Origin: Acinetobacter courvalinii
GTDB taxonomy: Bacteria; Pseudomonadota; Gammaproteobacteria; Pseudomonadales; Moraxellaceae
DNA: 64,000 nt
Direction of reading: 5' to 3'
NCBI RefSeq assembly: GCF_014635545.1
Contig: NZ_BMDA01000001.1
Location: 1,628,739 to 1,692,738 of the forward strand
How positions within the stretch are numbered: the stretch's first letter is position 1; every line of letters begins with the position of its first letter. The position numbers and the translations under genes are program-made. Shown here piece after piece: positions 1 to 9,511 of the stretch. The notes beneath the pieces were generated by a model that did not search any database, was not told the origin of the DNA, and saw only the letters and a list, made by a program, of their open reading frames with translations.

Positions 1-114
1 ATCAGATGTAGAATAAACAACGAGAATCTGCCACTATACTCAAGTCCCAACAAGTTGAGATTCAATACATCCACTTGGGTTAGTCGTTAAGAAATAAAGT
101 TTTGAGGTTTTGAG

Positions 115-1161
115 ATGGATGATAATAAAAGCAAGGCGTTACAAGCTGCGTTAAGCCAGATTGAAAAACAATTTGGTAAAAATACAGTGATGCGTCTAGG
201 TGATAACACTGTACAGGCAGTTGAAGCTGTTTCTACAGGTTCTTTAACACTGGATATCGCATTAGGGATTGGCGGATTACCTAAAGGCCGTATCATCGAG
301 ATTTACGGTCCTGAGTCATCAGGTAAAACGACCATGACGTTGCAAGCCATTGCGCAATGTCAGAAAAATGGCGGTACATGTGCATTTATTGATGCGGAAC
401 ACGCATTAGATCCAGAATACGCACGTAAGCTTGGTGTCGATATTGATAACCTGCTGGTCTCTCAACCCGATCACGGTGAACAAGCGCTAGAAATCGCAGA
501 TATGCTGGTACGCTCAGGGGCAATTGACCTGATCGTTGTCGACTCTGTCGCTGCGTTAACCCCTAAAGCCGAAATTGAAGGCGAAATGGGTGATTCACAC
601 ATGGGTCTACAAGCACGTTTGATGAGTCAGGCATTACGTAAAATCACAGGTAATGCAAAGCGTTCTAACTGTATGGTGATCTTCATTAACCAGATCCGTA
701 TGAAGATTGGTGTGATGTTTGGTAGCCCGGAAACCACCACTGGCGGTAACGCCCTTAAATTCTATGCGTCTGTGCGTTTAGATATCCGTCGTATTGGTGC
801 AGTAAAAGAAGGTGATGAAATTACCGGTAACGAAACTCGCGTTAAAGTTGTCAAAAATAAAATGGCGCCTCCTTTCAAAGAAGCCGTGTTCCAGATTATG
901 TACGGCAAAGGTACCAATCAGCTAGGTGAAGTAGTTGATCTTGCAGTTCAGCAAGATATCGTACAAAAAGCGGGTGCATGGTATTCCTACCAAGGCAACA
1001 AAATTGGCCAAGGTAAAAACAATGTGATTCGTCATTTTGAAGAGAATCCAGCCATGGCCCAAGAGATTGAAAAACAGATTCGTGAGCAACTTCTGACTAA
1101 AACCAATGTTGAAGCTGCACAAACTGAAGATGAAGAAGAACCAGACTTTTTAGAAAGTTAA
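115..1161 (+). CDS. recA: Recombinase RecA
   Basis: RecA forms filaments on single-stranded DNA and catalyses homologous pairing and strand exchange. The 348-residue product has the usual family length. Visible motifs are the Walker A loop GPESSGKT (about residues 65-72), the Walker B strand [10 protein letters not shown] (about 139-148), the L2 region around [14 protein letters not shown] and GGNALKF, and an acidic C-terminal tail ([11 protein letters not shown]). The 114 bases upstream are mostly intergenic, and I see no LexA-type CTG-N10-CAG operator. That fits what is known of Acinetobacter, which lacks a classical lexA. A strong hairpin terminator follows the stop, with recX immediately after it. 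Confidence 0.98.
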   Translation: MDDNKSKALQAALSQIEKQFGKNTVMRLGDNTVQAVEAVSTGSLTLDIALGIGGLPKGRIIEIYGPESSGKTTMTLQAIAQCQKNGGTCAFIDAEHALDPEYARKLGVDIDNLLVSQPDHGEQALEIADMLVRSGAIDLIVVDSVAALTPKAEIEGEMGDSHMGLQARLMSQALRKITGNAKRSNCMVIFINQIRMKIGVMFGSPETTTGGNALKFYASVRLDIRRIGAVKEGDEITGNETRVKVVKNKMAPPFKEAVFQIMYGKGTNQLGEVVDLAVQQDIVQKAGAWYSYQGNKIGQGKNNVIRHFEENPAMAQEIEKQIREQLLTKTNVEAAQTEDEEEPDFLES

Positions 1162-1164
1162 GCT

Positions 1165-1187
1165 AAAACGCCCTTCGGGGCGTTTTT
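1165..1187 (+). terminator. recA rho-independent terminator
   Basis: AACGCCC and GGGCGTT pair around a TTCG tetraloop and are followed by a T-run. The T-run ends only six bases before the recX ATG, so recX expression probably depends on readthrough. Confidence 0.85.
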
Positions 1188-1192
1188 GTTTC

Positions 1193-1690
1193 ATGAGGAA
1201 ATCGATTTTGTTTAATAGTGAAAAAACAGAAAAACCTAAAACCCTGACCGGAACGCGACTACGCTCTTATGCCTTTGCCCTGCTCACACGTCGCGACTAT
1301 TCACAGGCAGAACTAATTGCCAAGCTCAATCTATATGCGATCAATCCCGAAGAAGTCGAGAAACTGGTAGAGGAACTCGCGCAGAATAATTATCAAAGTG
1401 ACCAGCGTGTGGCCGAGCTGACTTTGGCAAGCCAGTTAAGAAAAGGAAAAGGCCTACAACGCATTAAGCAGGCATTAAAAGCCAAACAGCTGGATGCAGA
1501 ACTGATTACAGAAGAGTTGCAAGAAGTGGATTGGCTCGATCAGGCCTATCAACTGAAACTAAAGAAATTTGGCGAAGAAGTCGCAACTGATCCGAAAATC
1601 AAGGCAAGACAAATCCGGTTTTTACAATACCGTGGCTTTGATATGGGTGTGATTATGAAAGCGATTGCTCGAACGAGCGAAGAAGAGTAA
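1193..1690 (+). CDS. recX: Regulatory protein RecX
   Basis: RecX binds RecA filaments and modulates their extension and activity. The 165-residue protein has the family's helical repeat pattern: YAFALLTRRDYSQAEL near the N-terminus, a central YQSDQRVAELTLASQLRKGKG segment, and RQIRFLQYRGFDMGVI at the C-terminus. It lies directly after the recA terminator, the classical recA-recX order. The start is uncertain. The ATG at 1193 has the terminator T-run where a ribosome site should be, whereas GAGGA at 1195-1199 sits eight bases before an in-frame TTG at 1208, which would shorten the protein by five residues. Confidence 0.93.
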   Translation: MRKSILFNSEKTEKPKTLTGTRLRSYAFALLTRRDYSQAELIAKLNLYAINPEEVEKLVEELAQNNYQSDQRVAELTLASQLRKGKGLQRIKQALKAKQLDAELITEELQEVDWLDQAYQLKLKKFGEEVATDPKIKARQIRFLQYRGFDMGVIMKAIARTSEEE

Positions 1691-1693
1691 CTG

Positions 1694-1808
<115 letters not shown>

Positions 1809-2121
1809 GCCTGACAAAGTATAGAGATTTTTGCCTGAGTTGCAAGACTTGTCTCTGTTTTTCAGTGAGTTTTTAGCTCAACTGCCTAATTCATCATCAA
1901 CCCGTCTGTATTTTTGATCATTTCACTTTAAATATGTGCAAACATTCGACAACAACCGATTAATTTTCTTCAAAAGTGCTTGAAGATTGTAAATGCTTAT
2001 TGCATTTAAATGAGTTGCTGTTTTAATGGCTAAATCAAAAATCTATATCTGGTGTGTTGCAAGTAAACAGTGAAGACTTGTTCGACCACAGCTTTATATT
2101 TCAACTTATGGATGAATTTTT
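1809..2121. other. Intergenic region between ffs and cpoB
   Basis: This is about 310 AT-rich bases. Apart from the ffs promoter at its left end I see no convincing gene. The only short frame, near 2027, codes for 15 residues and is not credible. The cpoB promoter presumably lies in the right half. Confidence 0.6.
1818..1845 (-). promoter_or_regulatory. Promoter of ffs
   Basis: On the minus strand TTGCAA (1845-1840) and TATACT (1823-1818) are separated by 16 bases. This good sigma-70 arrangement would start transcription near 1811, just before the predicted 5' end of the 4.5S RNA. Confidence 0.7.
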
Positions 2122-2976
2122 ATGCTAAAAAAGCATTCCGTACTTTTTATTGCCCTGCTCAGTAGTGCACATTTATATGCCAACGTCCCTATTGAATCGC
2201 GTGCTTTAAGCCAGCAACAAGCCAGTAATGTGGTTGCCGGTACGCCGAGCCTGAACTGGGAAATCATGCAGAAGAACCAAAAGCTTGAAGAAGAGATCCG
2301 CAAGTTACGTGGTCAGCTTGAAGAACATGACAATGCCATCGAGCAATTAAAAAAAGAGTTAACTAACCGTTATACCGATCTGGATCAGCGCCTGGAACTG
2401 CTGTCACAAAAAATTGATCCGCCTGAGGACAACCCTGAGGCACAAGATCCATCGGCTGCAACTGCCTCAACCAATGCAGACACCAGTGCGCCTGCGATCG
2501 TACCTGCAGCACCGGTACCGCAACAGACGACTCCGGCCACCACGCAAGCTCCGGCTGCACAACCGCAGACCAATACAGCAACAACAGAGAGTGCCAGCAG
2601 CCAGATTGAATTAGAAAAAGCGGCCTATACCGTAGCCCTGGATGCCTATAAACAAGGTGGCGCAAAAAAGGCGATTCAGCCGATGCAAAACTTTATTAAA
2701 AACCATCCCAACGGGATCTATGTCGGGAATGCCTATTTTTGGCTAGCTGAATTTTATCTGGCTGTTGAGCCTGTGGATTATAAAGCGGCAAAACAAAACT
2801 ATAATATTGTTGCGACACGCTATCCAAACTCAGCTAAAGCATCTCGTGCAGTGTATCAACTCTATAGTATCGCCAAAGAAGTTGATAAAAATACAGCTTT
2901 AGCCAATCAATATAAAAGCAAGCTGATCAGCCAATATCCTCAATCAGAGGAAGCAAAATTTATCCAGAAAAAATAA
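2122..2976 (+). CDS. cpoB: CpoB/YbgF-like periplasmic TPR protein
   Basis: CpoB-type proteins couple the Tol-Pal machine to peptidoglycan synthesis during cell division. The 284-residue product has a Sec signal peptide (MLKKHSVLFIALLSSAHLYA, cut near residue 20), a charged coiled-coil (about 52-100), a linker rich in Ala, Pro, Gln and Thr (about 105-155), and C-terminal TPR repeats. The TPR part has the family pattern AYTVALDAYKQGGAKKAI, then GNAYFWLAEFYL, then AVYQLYSIAKEV. The coiled-coil plus TPR layout is diagnostic. The gene is not beside tol-pal here, so the name rests on architecture. A bidirectional terminator separates it from the convergent ppiD. Confidence 0.82.
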   Translation: MLKKHSVLFIALLSSAHLYANVPIESRALSQQQASNVVAGTPSLNWEIMQKNQKLEEEIRKLRGQLEEHDNAIEQLKKELTNRYTDLDQRLELLSQKIDPPEDNPEAQDPSAATASTNADTSAPAIVPAAPVPQQTTPATTQAPAAQPQTNTATTESASSQIELEKAAYTVALDAYKQGGAKKAIQPMQNFIKNHPNGIYVGNAYFWLAEFYLAVEPVDYKAAKQNYNIVATRYPNSAKASRAVYQLYSIAKEVDKNTALANQYKSKLISQYPQSEEAKFIQKK

Positions 2977-2991
2977 GCTTTTTGCTTTAAC

Positions 2992-3023
2992 AAAAAAGCC
3001 AGTGGATATCCACTGGCTTTTTT
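2992..3023. terminator. Bidirectional terminator between cpoB and ppiD
   Basis: AAGCCAGTGGA and TCCACTGGCTT form a near-perfect inverted repeat, with A-runs on the left and T-runs on the right, so it can stop both convergent genes. Confidence 0.88.
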
Positions 3024-3041
3024 ATGACCTAGATCAAATCA

Positions 3042-4913
3042 TTATTTGATCTTGGCTTTTGATTTTAAATATTCAGTGTAATCTTCTAGGATTTGTTGTC
3101 CACGGAACTGCTGGTACAGTTTATTCAACTCTTGTACCTGTTCTGCTGGCAAAGTACTGGCCACACTACTGTTGACATTTGAAACTGCCACGATCACCAA
3201 TTCATTTGGTAATTTCGCAGTCGTAGCAGACCATAAGCCTTCTTTCGCTGGCGCCGGAATACTGAACGCAGCACGCTCAATCGGACGTTTTAAACCTTGA
3301 GAACGCGCAAAAGTACCCGCATTTTCAAAGTTCACCTGAGACTTGGCAACCACTTGTGCCGCTGGCTGGGTTTTAAAATCATTCAGGATGCTGGCAATTT
3401 TTGCTTGAGCTGCTTTATAGGCTTTCGCTTCGATCACTTTTGCTTTGACTTCAGCAGTCGCCTGCTCTAAAGGTTTAACACCGGCAGCATGATAGTTACG
3501 GACTTTGATCCAGATGGTATCACCATTGGCCAGTTGAATATTTGAAGACGCGTTACGGTCACCATTCTTCACATCATCATTGAATAATTTTGCTTTAACG
3601 CCTAGATCACTCAAATAAGGATTCTGAGTGGCTAAAGTCACGCCATTTGCAGATTCAATACGCGCACCCTTCACTTCTTCAGCCACAGCCTCTAGAGAGT
3701 CATTACCGACCACCATTTCATTCAAGCTGTTCACGCTATCACTGAACTGATTCGCTAGTTTAGTTTTCTCGACTTCAGCCGTTAAACGAGCTTTTTCAGC
3801 TTCAAATGATGGCAATTTCAACATTGGCGTTTCAGCTTCAATGATGTGATAACCATATTGAGTTTTAACAGGTTTTGAAATTCCACCGCTTTTTAATGCA
3901 TTCACTGCATTATCAAAATCAGCCGAGAATGCCCCTGGTGCATAAGCCTCAACCAAACCACCTTGCGTCTTGGACGTTGGATCATCCGAGAACTGTGCAG
4001 CAGCATCTGCAAAGCTCATACCCGACTGAATTTTTGCATAAACGTCATTGGCAAGCTTCTGCGCTGCCGCATCGTCACGCGCATCCGTGGTAATCAGAAT
4101 ATGTTTAACCTGAGGTTTAACCGCTTTTTTCTTCTCATCGATAAAAGCGTTATAGGCTTGTTGTAAATCAGCTTCAGTCACCGCAAGATTTGCCTTAGGC
4201 AACAATGCCGGGGTTAATACCACATAATCGACATCAACACTGGCCACTTGCTTAAATTCATTCTTATGCTTGTTGTAGTAATCAGCGATCTCCTGATTTG
4301 AAGCCGTTACGCCTTTTTTATAGTCATCCAGCTTAATACTCGCCAAATGCAAAGTACGCTGTTCAGTCTGTAAATTCGCTAATTGCTGTACATCGGATTT
4401 ACTGACCAAAGCATAATCCATCAACGAGGTTGAAATCATTTTTAGCGCATGATCCTGGCGTAAGCTGCTGATCAAGGCCTGATTGGTCATCCCTACAGAA
4501 CGTAAGTAGTTTTCATATAAAGTTTGAGAAAATTTGCCATTTTCCTGAAAACTCGGTTGTTGTGCCAACATTTGCTCAAGTTGCACATCACTAAGTGTCA
4601 TTCCCAGCTTTTCAGCTTGCTGTTGTAACAATGAACGGGCCACCAAGGCGTCGAGTGCTTTCTCTTGAATCACAGGCAAGTTCAAAAGTGATTCATCACC
4701 TTTCACCAATGATAAATACTGGTCTTTATAGTTTTTGGTTGCACTTTCTAATTCTTTATTAGAAATATCTTGACCGTTTACTGATTTTGCAACGTCTGCT
4801 TTATTGCTACCACTAAAATACCCTTCTATACCGACAAGTGCTAAAGGAGTCAAAAACAAAACTAACAGGACTTTGCCAAGCCAACCCTTAATGAGAGTAC
4901 GAAACGATTCCAT
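3042..4913 (-). CDS. ppiD: Periplasmic folding chaperone PpiD (SurA-type peptidyl-prolyl isomerase)
   Basis: PpiD is an inner-membrane-anchored chaperone at the exit of the Sec translocon that helps fold secreted and outer-membrane proteins. The 623-residue protein has a short cytoplasmic start, one transmembrane anchor (LGKVLLVLFLTPLALVGIEG, about 13-32), and a SurA-N-like helical chaperone domain (about 35-200). A parvulin domain (about 265-360) carries VKHILI, GGLVEAYAPGAF and QYGYHIIEAE. A long C-terminal chaperone region follows. Length and order match the family (about 620 residues). The HU gene lies just upstream on the same strand, the gene order known from enterobacteria. Confidence 0.95.
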   Translation of the reverse strand: MESFRTLIKGWLGKVLLVLFLTPLALVGIEGYFSGSNKADVAKSVNGQDISNKELESATKNYKDQYLSLVKGDESLLNLPVIQEKALDALVARSLLQQQAEKLGMTLSDVQLEQMLAQQPSFQENGKFSQTLYENYLRSVGMTNQALISSLRQDHALKMISTSLMDYALVSKSDVQQLANLQTEQRTLHLASIKLDDYKKGVTASNQEIADYYNKHKNEFKQVASVDVDYVVLTPALLPKANLAVTEADLQQAYNAFIDEKKKAVKPQVKHILITTDARDDAAAQKLANDVYAKIQSGMSFADAAAQFSDDPTSKTQGGLVEAYAPGAFSADFDNAVNALKSGGISKPVKTQYGYHIIEAETPMLKLPSFEAEKARLTAEVEKTKLANQFSDSVNSLNEMVVGNDSLEAVAEEVKGARIESANGVTLATQNPYLSDLGVKAKLFNDDVKNGDRNASSNIQLANGDTIWIKVRNYHAAGVKPLEQATAEVKAKVIEAKAYKAAQAKIASILNDFKTQPAAQVVAKSQVNFENAGTFARSQGLKRPIERAAFSIPAPAKEGLWSATTAKLPNELVIVAVSNVNSSVASTLPAEQVQELNKLYQQFRGQQILEDYTEYLKSKAKIK

Positions 4914-5010
4914 AAGAATTCCAATATTTTATTTCGGGGCAATTTTAACTGAAAAACAAAAGTGAATGAATGCAGAATAAGGATCAAATTAACTTTTTCA
5001 TTCAATAAAT

Positions 5011-5036
5011 AAAAAACGCACCCAAAATGGTGCGTT
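5011..5036 (-). terminator. Terminator of the HU gene
   Basis: AAACGCACC and GGTGCGTTT pair around a six-base loop. On the minus strand the hairpin runs into a T-rich tract after the HU stop. Confidence 0.8.
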
Positions 5037-5052
5037 TATTGATTTAAAAAGA

Positions 5053-5325
5053 TTACGCAACTGAATCTTTTAAACCCTTACCAGCTTTGAAGCTAGGTAC
5101 TTTACTTGCTTTGATTTGTAACTCTTCACCCGTTTTAGGATTACGACCAGTACGAGCAGCACGTTCTTTAACGCTGAAAGTACCGAACCCAACTAAAGTA
5201 ACCGTATCACCCTTTTTAAGTGCTTCAGTGATTGATGCAATTGTCGCATCGAGTGCCTTACCAGCATCCGATTTTGACACGCCCCCTTTTTCAGCAATCG
5301 CATCAATTAATTCTGATTTATTCAT
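5053..5325 (-). CDS. hupB: DNA-binding protein HU (beta type)
   Basis: HU is a dimeric nucleoid protein that bends and packages DNA with little sequence preference. The 90-residue product starts [19 protein letters not shown] and has the HU signature [21 protein letters not shown], whose arm with the tip proline (RNPKTG) inserts into the minor groove. It ends [14 protein letters not shown]. Size and signature are exact for the family. I cannot tell the alpha and beta forms apart with certainty; its position next to ppiD favours hupB. Confidence 0.95.
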   Translation of the reverse strand: MNKSELIDAIAEKGGVSKSDAGKALDATIASITEALKKGDTVTLVGFGTFSVKERAARTGRNPKTGEELQIKASKVPSFKAGKGLKDSVA

Positions 5326-5493
5326 GATAAAAAATATCCTCTTAATATCGTTTGTTAAGATCCAAGGCTATAGTTTAAAAGGCCATGACGCCTTTATAGC
5401 AATGCTTTGGGGGATAACGCAATACTAGAAAGGCCTTTTAATTAAAATAAATACTGAAATACGACATAAACAGACGAGTTACCTGCATTTTTT

Positions 5494-5949
5494 TTACTTT
5501 TTATTCAATTTGGCCTTCAATTGGTTATTTTCTTCGATTAAGGCATCGACCTTGATATGCAGCTGTACAAGCAACTGTTCGATATGCTGCAAATCCTTAG
5601 GTGTCACCAGTCCAATCCGGTTAAGCGAATGATTCACACTGGTATCTAAAATCTTTTCAACCTTGTCTTTGGTATCCGTTACCGATTCTTTGGCCTTTTC
5701 GGTGACTTTGCCTACCGTGTTATCGGCGAAATCGACGGTTTTTGATTCTAATTCTTCCCCCACCTTGACCAGCGAGTCAAACAACTTGTTGCCTTCTTCT
5801 TCCGCACGCGAAAAAGCACCGAGACCAGCAAGCCAAATCTGTTGTGTATATTTTTTGAAATCTAACGCAGATTTTTTAGAACTCTTTGATTTTGGCTTAG
5901 TTTTTACCTCAGCTTCTTCATTAGGATTTTCTATATTTGAGTTATCCAT
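5494..5949 (-). CDS. Phasin-like / polyhydroxyalkanoate granule-associated protein
   Basis: The 151-residue protein has the N-terminal block typical of PhaF/PhaI-type phasins: LDFKKYTQQIWLAGLGAFSRAEEEGNK, in which a helix ending in WLAGLGA..RAEEEG is the family hallmark. It continues into a long amphipathic helix (about 50-110) and a short coiled-coil end (LVQLHIKVDALIEENNQLK). The N-terminus is basic and rich in Lys and Ser (KTKPKSKSSKKSA). Phasins coat polyester granules, but no PHA synthase genes are present here, so a general amphipathic or stress role is equally possible. It is transcribed alone, upstream of HU. Confidence 0.72.
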   Translation of the reverse strand: MDNSNIENPNEEAEVKTKPKSKSSKKSALDFKKYTQQIWLAGLGAFSRAEEEGNKLFDSLVKVGEELESKTVDFADNTVGKVTEKAKESVTDTKDKVEKILDTSVNHSLNRIGLVTPKDLQHIEQLLVQLHIKVDALIEENNQLKAKLNKK

Positions 5950-6158
5950 TGACCCTTACTCCTAAGCACTTTACAAACAGTATGTCGTATTTAACCATAA
6001 AAATGTTTTTATAATATCAAAGTTAGGACTTGATCGTTTTAAAAAACTGTTCTACAAAGCAAGAAAGTCCTGTAAATTATTTTTAACAATTGAGTAAGGA
6101 TACTCAGGTTTACGGACATTCTGTTTTTATTGATTGATTAACCAGGAAAACCAGACCT

Positions 6159-6797
6159 ATGAATGATACGCAACAAAGACATAAACATCCGCATTTGTTG
6201 CTCAATATTGTCATCATTGTTTTAGAGACTTTTTTCTCTTTTATCCTGACTCATGATGCAGGATTGCGTCTGCACGCCAAAAAGTTAATCGATCAAAAAA
6301 TCACAATCCGGATTAATAGCTACATTCCGTTTTTCGACTTTTATATCCAGTTTACCGAAAAAGGTCTGTTGTTTGATATGAAGGCACTAGATCGCAATAT
6401 TGATCTTGAGATTAATAGCACATTGATCGACCTGATCAAGATTTTTGTGTTTAATAATCAGCGTAGCATTGCCAATATGCGTATTCTCGGTGATGCCACG
6501 CATGCCGAAGAATTTCTGGATGTCCTCCCGCATCTTACCCTGTCCAGTATTCTGGCAAACTGGAAACAATGGTTTAGTGATGAGGCTGAAGCGGTTGCTT
6601 CACAACAACGCATCGCTCCGCTACTGGATAAAATCGATCAGCAGCGTTCGGAAATCAACACCTTGCTGGTTGAAGTCAAGCAGTACCAAAACCGCATTCA
6701 TCGTCTGCAAAAACGTCAACGCCTGATCAATATTAGCTTTGCTGTTTTAAGCTTTATTTTCATCGCCTTTTTTGTTTATAATACGTGGATACAATAA
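6159..6797 (+). CDS. UbiJ/SCP2-like membrane-anchored protein
   Basis: The 212-residue protein resembles UbiJ, the SCP2-type lipid-binding accessory factor of ubiquinone synthesis. An N-terminal domain (about 1-105) has the SCP2 pattern of a strand FTEKGLLFD, DLEINSTLIDLIKI and then NMRILGDATHAEEFLDVLPHL. This matches the UbiJ element where a GD-x-x-x-A segment precedes a helix. A coiled-coil follows (about 150-190, QQRSEINTLLVEVKQYQNRIHRLQ). The C-terminus is a predicted membrane helix (ISFAVLSFIFIAFFVYNTWI) that classical UbiJ does not have. No other ubi genes are nearby, so the assignment is tentative. Confidence 0.45.
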   Translation: MNDTQQRHKHPHLLLNIVIIVLETFFSFILTHDAGLRLHAKKLIDQKITIRINSYIPFFDFYIQFTEKGLLFDMKALDRNIDLEINSTLIDLIKIFVFNNQRSIANMRILGDATHAEEFLDVLPHLTLSSILANWKQWFSDEAEAVASQQRIAPLLDKIDQQRSEINTLLVEVKQYQNRIHRLQKRQRLINISFAVLSFIFIAFFVYNTWIQ

Positions 6798-6838
6798 TTC
6801 CAATATATTTCACTTTTCACGCTCAGAATGGCAATTTA

Positions 6839-6871
6839 AAACTTGACTATTTTAGTCGGAATTCATAAAAT
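6839..6871 (+). promoter_or_regulatory. isc operon promoter with IscR type 1-like operator
   Basis: TTGACT (6843-6848) and TAAAAT (6866-6871) are spaced by exactly 17 bases. Overlapping the -35 is AACTTGACTATTTTAGTCGG, close to the IscR type 1 site known from enterobacteria (TTGACT, AT-rich centre, AGTCGG). Holo-IscR bound here would repress the operon when Fe-S clusters are sufficient. Confidence 0.78.
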
Positions 6872-6904
6872 TTAAACATCTAGTCTAACCATGTGTACCG
6901 AATC

Positions 6905-7378
6905 ATGCGTCTTACAACTCGCGGTCGTTACGCAGTGACTGCTCTACTTGATTTAGCTTTGCAGCCAACTGAACAAACGATCACGCTTGCGGAAATAGCA
7001 GCACGCCAATCCATCTCAGTCGCTTATTTAGAACAGTTATTCGCGAAACTCAAGCGTCACGGGTTAGTTTCAAGTGTACGCGGTGCAAATGGTGGTTATC
7101 ACCTGGCGCGCCATGCAAGTGAAATTACTGTGCTAGAAATCATCGAAGCTGTAAATGAAACTGTTGATGCAACGCGTTGTGACCATAAGGGTAACTGCCA
7201 GAATGGTGCAATGTGTTTGACTCATGACTTATGGCAAGAACTCTCCCACCATATTGCCGATTATCTTGCAAAAATCACCCTTGCTGATTTGATTGCGCGT
7301 GACAACGTTCAAACCGTTGCATTACGCCAGAATTCACCAAGTTTAGATTCAGCCCTTCTATCGGTTACAGGTATTTGA
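6905..7378 (+). CDS. iscR: Fe-S cluster-sensing regulator IscR
   Basis: IscR is an Rrf2-family repressor that carries a [2Fe-2S] cluster and sets isc operon expression. I take the start at [19 protein letters not shown], the invariant family N-terminus, rather than the in-frame ATG four codons earlier (6893). The winged helix spans about residues 10-65 ([24 protein letters not shown], then [17 protein letters not shown]). The cluster ligands are three cysteines in [13 protein letters not shown] (C-x5-C-x5-C) with a following His (CLTH). The operator over its own promoter implies autoregulation. iscS begins one base after the stop codon. Confidence 0.97.
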   Translation: MRLTTRGRYAVTALLDLALQPTEQTITLAEIAARQSISVAYLEQLFAKLKRHGLVSSVRGANGGYHLARHASEITVLEIIEAVNETVDATRCDHKGNCQNGAMCLTHDLWQELSHHIADYLAKITLADLIARDNVQTVALRQNSPSLDSALLSVTGI

Positions 7379-7379
7379 C

Positions 7380-8597
7380 ATGAAACGTCCAATTTATCTT
7401 GATTACGCAGCAACCACGCCAGTACTGCCAGAAGTTGCAGAACGCATGATGGAATGTTTAACGTTCGAGGGTACTTTTGGTAACCCTGCGTCACGTTCAC
7501 ATGCCTATGGTTGGCAAGCCGAAGAAAAAGCTGAATATGCGCGTGAGCAAGTTGCCAATCTTATTAAAGCAGATCCACGCGAAATCGTTTGGACTTCTGG
7601 CGCAACCGAATCTGACAACCTGGCATTAAAAGGGATTGCTCAGTTCTACGGTTCAAAAGGCAAACACATCATTACAAGTAAAATCGAACATAAAGCAGTG
7701 TTGGATCCTTGCCGTGAGCTTGAAGAACAAGGTTTTGAAATTACCTATTTAGAGCCAGAACCGCGTACCGGTTTAATTACCCCAGAAATGGTTCAGGCGG
7801 CTTTACGTCCAGATACGATTCTTGTTTCACTGATGATGGTAAACAACGAAATCGGTACCGTGACTGATGTGGCTGCAATTGGTGAATTAACACGTGCGAA
7901 CAAAACATTCTTCCACGTTGATGCAGCTCAAGCCGCTGGTAAAGTTGAAATTGATCTTTCAACCATGAAAATTGATTTGATGAGCTTCTCTGGTCATAAA
8001 GTCTATGGCCCGAAAGGTATCGGTGCCCTTTACGTTCGCCGTAGCCCACGTGTTCGCTTAAAAGCGCAAATGCACGGTGGTGGCCATGAACGTGGTATGC
8101 GTTCTGGTACTTTAGCGACACATCAGATTGTTGGTGTGGGCGAAGCTTTTGAAATTGCAGGCAAAACCATGCAAGCAGAACAAGAGCGTATTCGCAAGTT
8201 ACGCGACAAGCTTTGGAATGGCTTACAAGACCTTGAACAAGTATTCTTGAATGGTCACCCAACACAAAATGTTGCTAACTATCTAAATGTCAGCTTCAAC
8301 TTCGTTGAAGGTGAGTCACTGATGATGGCATTGAAAGATGCAGCTGTTTCAAGTGGTTCTGCATGTACCTCTGCAACTTTAGAGCCGTCATATGTATTAC
8401 GTGCTTTAGGTTTATCTGACGAGTTGGCACATAGCTCAATCCGTTTCAGTTTCGGTAAATACACCACTGAAGCAGATATTGACTACGTGTTAACCATTAC
8501 CAAAGCTGCTGTTGAGAAATTACGTGAACTTTCTCCGCTTTGGGATATGTACAAAGAAGGTATCGACCTTTCAACAGTTGAATGGGCTGAACACTAA
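7380..8597 (+). CDS. iscS: Cysteine desulfurase IscS
   Basis: IscS is a PLP enzyme that converts cysteine to alanine and supplies persulfide sulfur for Fe-S clusters and tRNA thiolation. The 405-residue protein begins [15 protein letters not shown], has the PLP lysine in [16 protein letters not shown] (about residue 206), and the mobile-loop catalytic cysteine in [14 protein letters not shown] (about 328). It ends in the typical [18 protein letters not shown] tail that contacts partner proteins. Length matches E. coli IscS (404). Confidence 0.98.
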   Translation: MKRPIYLDYAATTPVLPEVAERMMECLTFEGTFGNPASRSHAYGWQAEEKAEYAREQVANLIKADPREIVWTSGATESDNLALKGIAQFYGSKGKHIITSKIEHKAVLDPCRELEEQGFEITYLEPEPRTGLITPEMVQAALRPDTILVSLMMVNNEIGTVTDVAAIGELTRANKTFFHVDAAQAAGKVEIDLSTMKIDLMSFSGHKVYGPKGIGALYVRRSPRVRLKAQMHGGGHERGMRSGTLATHQIVGVGEAFEIAGKTMQAEQERIRKLRDKLWNGLQDLEQVFLNGHPTQNVANYLNVSFNFVEGESLMMALKDAAVSSGSACTSATLEPSYVLRALGLSDELAHSSIRFSFGKYTTEADIDYVLTITKAAVEKLRELSPLWDMYKEGIDLSTVEWAEH

Positions 8598-8688
8598 TTC
8601 ATCAGGTGCTCAATAGAGCATCTCATTGAAAAGTATGTTTTAACCCTCATATTAATATTAGGCTGACCCCGAGGTTTGGAGAAGCGAC

Positions 8689-9075
8689 ATGGCTTATAGC
8701 GAAAAGGTAATTGATCATTACGAAAACCCTCGTAATGTTGGTGTTTTAGACAAGAATGCTGAAAATGTAGGTACAGGTATGGTCGGTGCACCTGCGTGTG
8801 GCGACGTAATGCGTTTACAAATTCAAGTCGATGACAATGGCGTAATTGAAGAAGCTCGCTTCAAGACTTATGGCTGTGGTTCTGCAATCGCATCAAGTTC
8901 ACTGGTAACCGAATGGTTAAAAGGTAAAACCCTTGATGAAGCTCAAGCGATCAAAAACATTGATATCGCAACTGAGCTTGCACTTCCACCAGTAAAAGTA
9001 CACTGCTCTGTCTTGGCTGAAGATGCAATCAAAGCTGCGATTGAAGACTATCGCGGTAAGAAAGCGAAAGCTTAA
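8689..9075 (+). CDS. iscU: Fe-S cluster scaffold IscU
   Basis: IscU is the scaffold on which [2Fe-2S] clusters are built before HscA/HscB-driven release. The 128-residue protein keeps all ligands: Cys and Asp in GAPACGDVM (about 37 and 39), Cys in [12 protein letters not shown] (about 63), and the His-Cys pair in [11 protein letters not shown] (about 105-106). The LPPVKV segment just before is the HscA recognition motif. It lies about 90 bases after iscS in the standard operon order. Confidence 0.98.
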   Translation: MAYSEKVIDHYENPRNVGVLDKNAENVGTGMVGAPACGDVMRLQIQVDDNGVIEEARFKTYGCGSAIASSSLVTEWLKGKTLDEAQAIKNIDIATELALPPVKVHCSVLAEDAIKAAIEDYRGKKAKA

Positions 9076-9104
9076 TTGATGACCGAAATAACATTGGAGT
9101 TTTC

Positions 9105-9425
9105 ATGATCCATTTAACTGAAAATGCTGCGACTCACATCAGCAATTACCTGCAAAACCGAGGTAAGGGTGAAGGCATTCGTATTGGTGTGAAAACTTCG
9201 GGTTGTTCTGGATTGGCTTATGTACTTGAGTTTGTCGATGACATCGACACACACGACCAAGTATTTGAACAACTCGGCGTTAAAGTCTTTGTAGACCCGA
9301 AAAGCCTGGTTTATCTCAATGGTTTAGAGATGGACTATGTTAAAAATGGTCTTAATGAAGGCTTTGAGTTTAACAACCCAAACCAAAAAGGTGAATGTGG
9401 TTGCGGTGAATCATTCACTGTTTAA
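9105..9425 (+). CDS. iscA: Fe-S assembly A-type carrier IscA
   Basis: A-type carriers accept clusters or iron from the scaffold and pass them to apo-targets. The 106-residue product has the three conserved cysteines of the family, one in [14 protein letters not shown] and two in [11 protein letters not shown] at the C-terminus. GGAG (9094-9097) sits upstream of the ATG. Its position between iscU and hscB fixes the identity as IscA rather than ErpA or SufA. Confidence 0.96.
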   Translation: MIHLTENAATHISNYLQNRGKGEGIRIGVKTSGCSGLAYVLEFVDDIDTHDQVFEQLGVKVFVDPKSLVYLNGLEMDYVKNGLNEGFEFNNPNQKGECGCGESFTV

Positions 9426-9511
9426 CCCCAACCACTACTCTCTTTCTTTTCGTCAAAACAGTGTGTTCCGCACTGTTTTAACGTATTTATCAATAGCGGA
9501 ATTCATCTCCC

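Noticed and set aside
1-114. LexA/SOS box upstream of recA
   Set aside because: No CTG-N10-CAG or close variant is visible, and Acinetobacter is known to lack a classical lexA.
2363-2665. 100-residue ORF antisense to cpoB
   Set aside because: It lies wholly inside the Ala/Pro/Gln linker of cpoB and has Cys/Trp-rich composition typical of a shadow frame.
5087-5428. 113-residue ORF antisense to the HU gene
   Set aside because: Shadow of a highly conserved gene, with no ribosome site.
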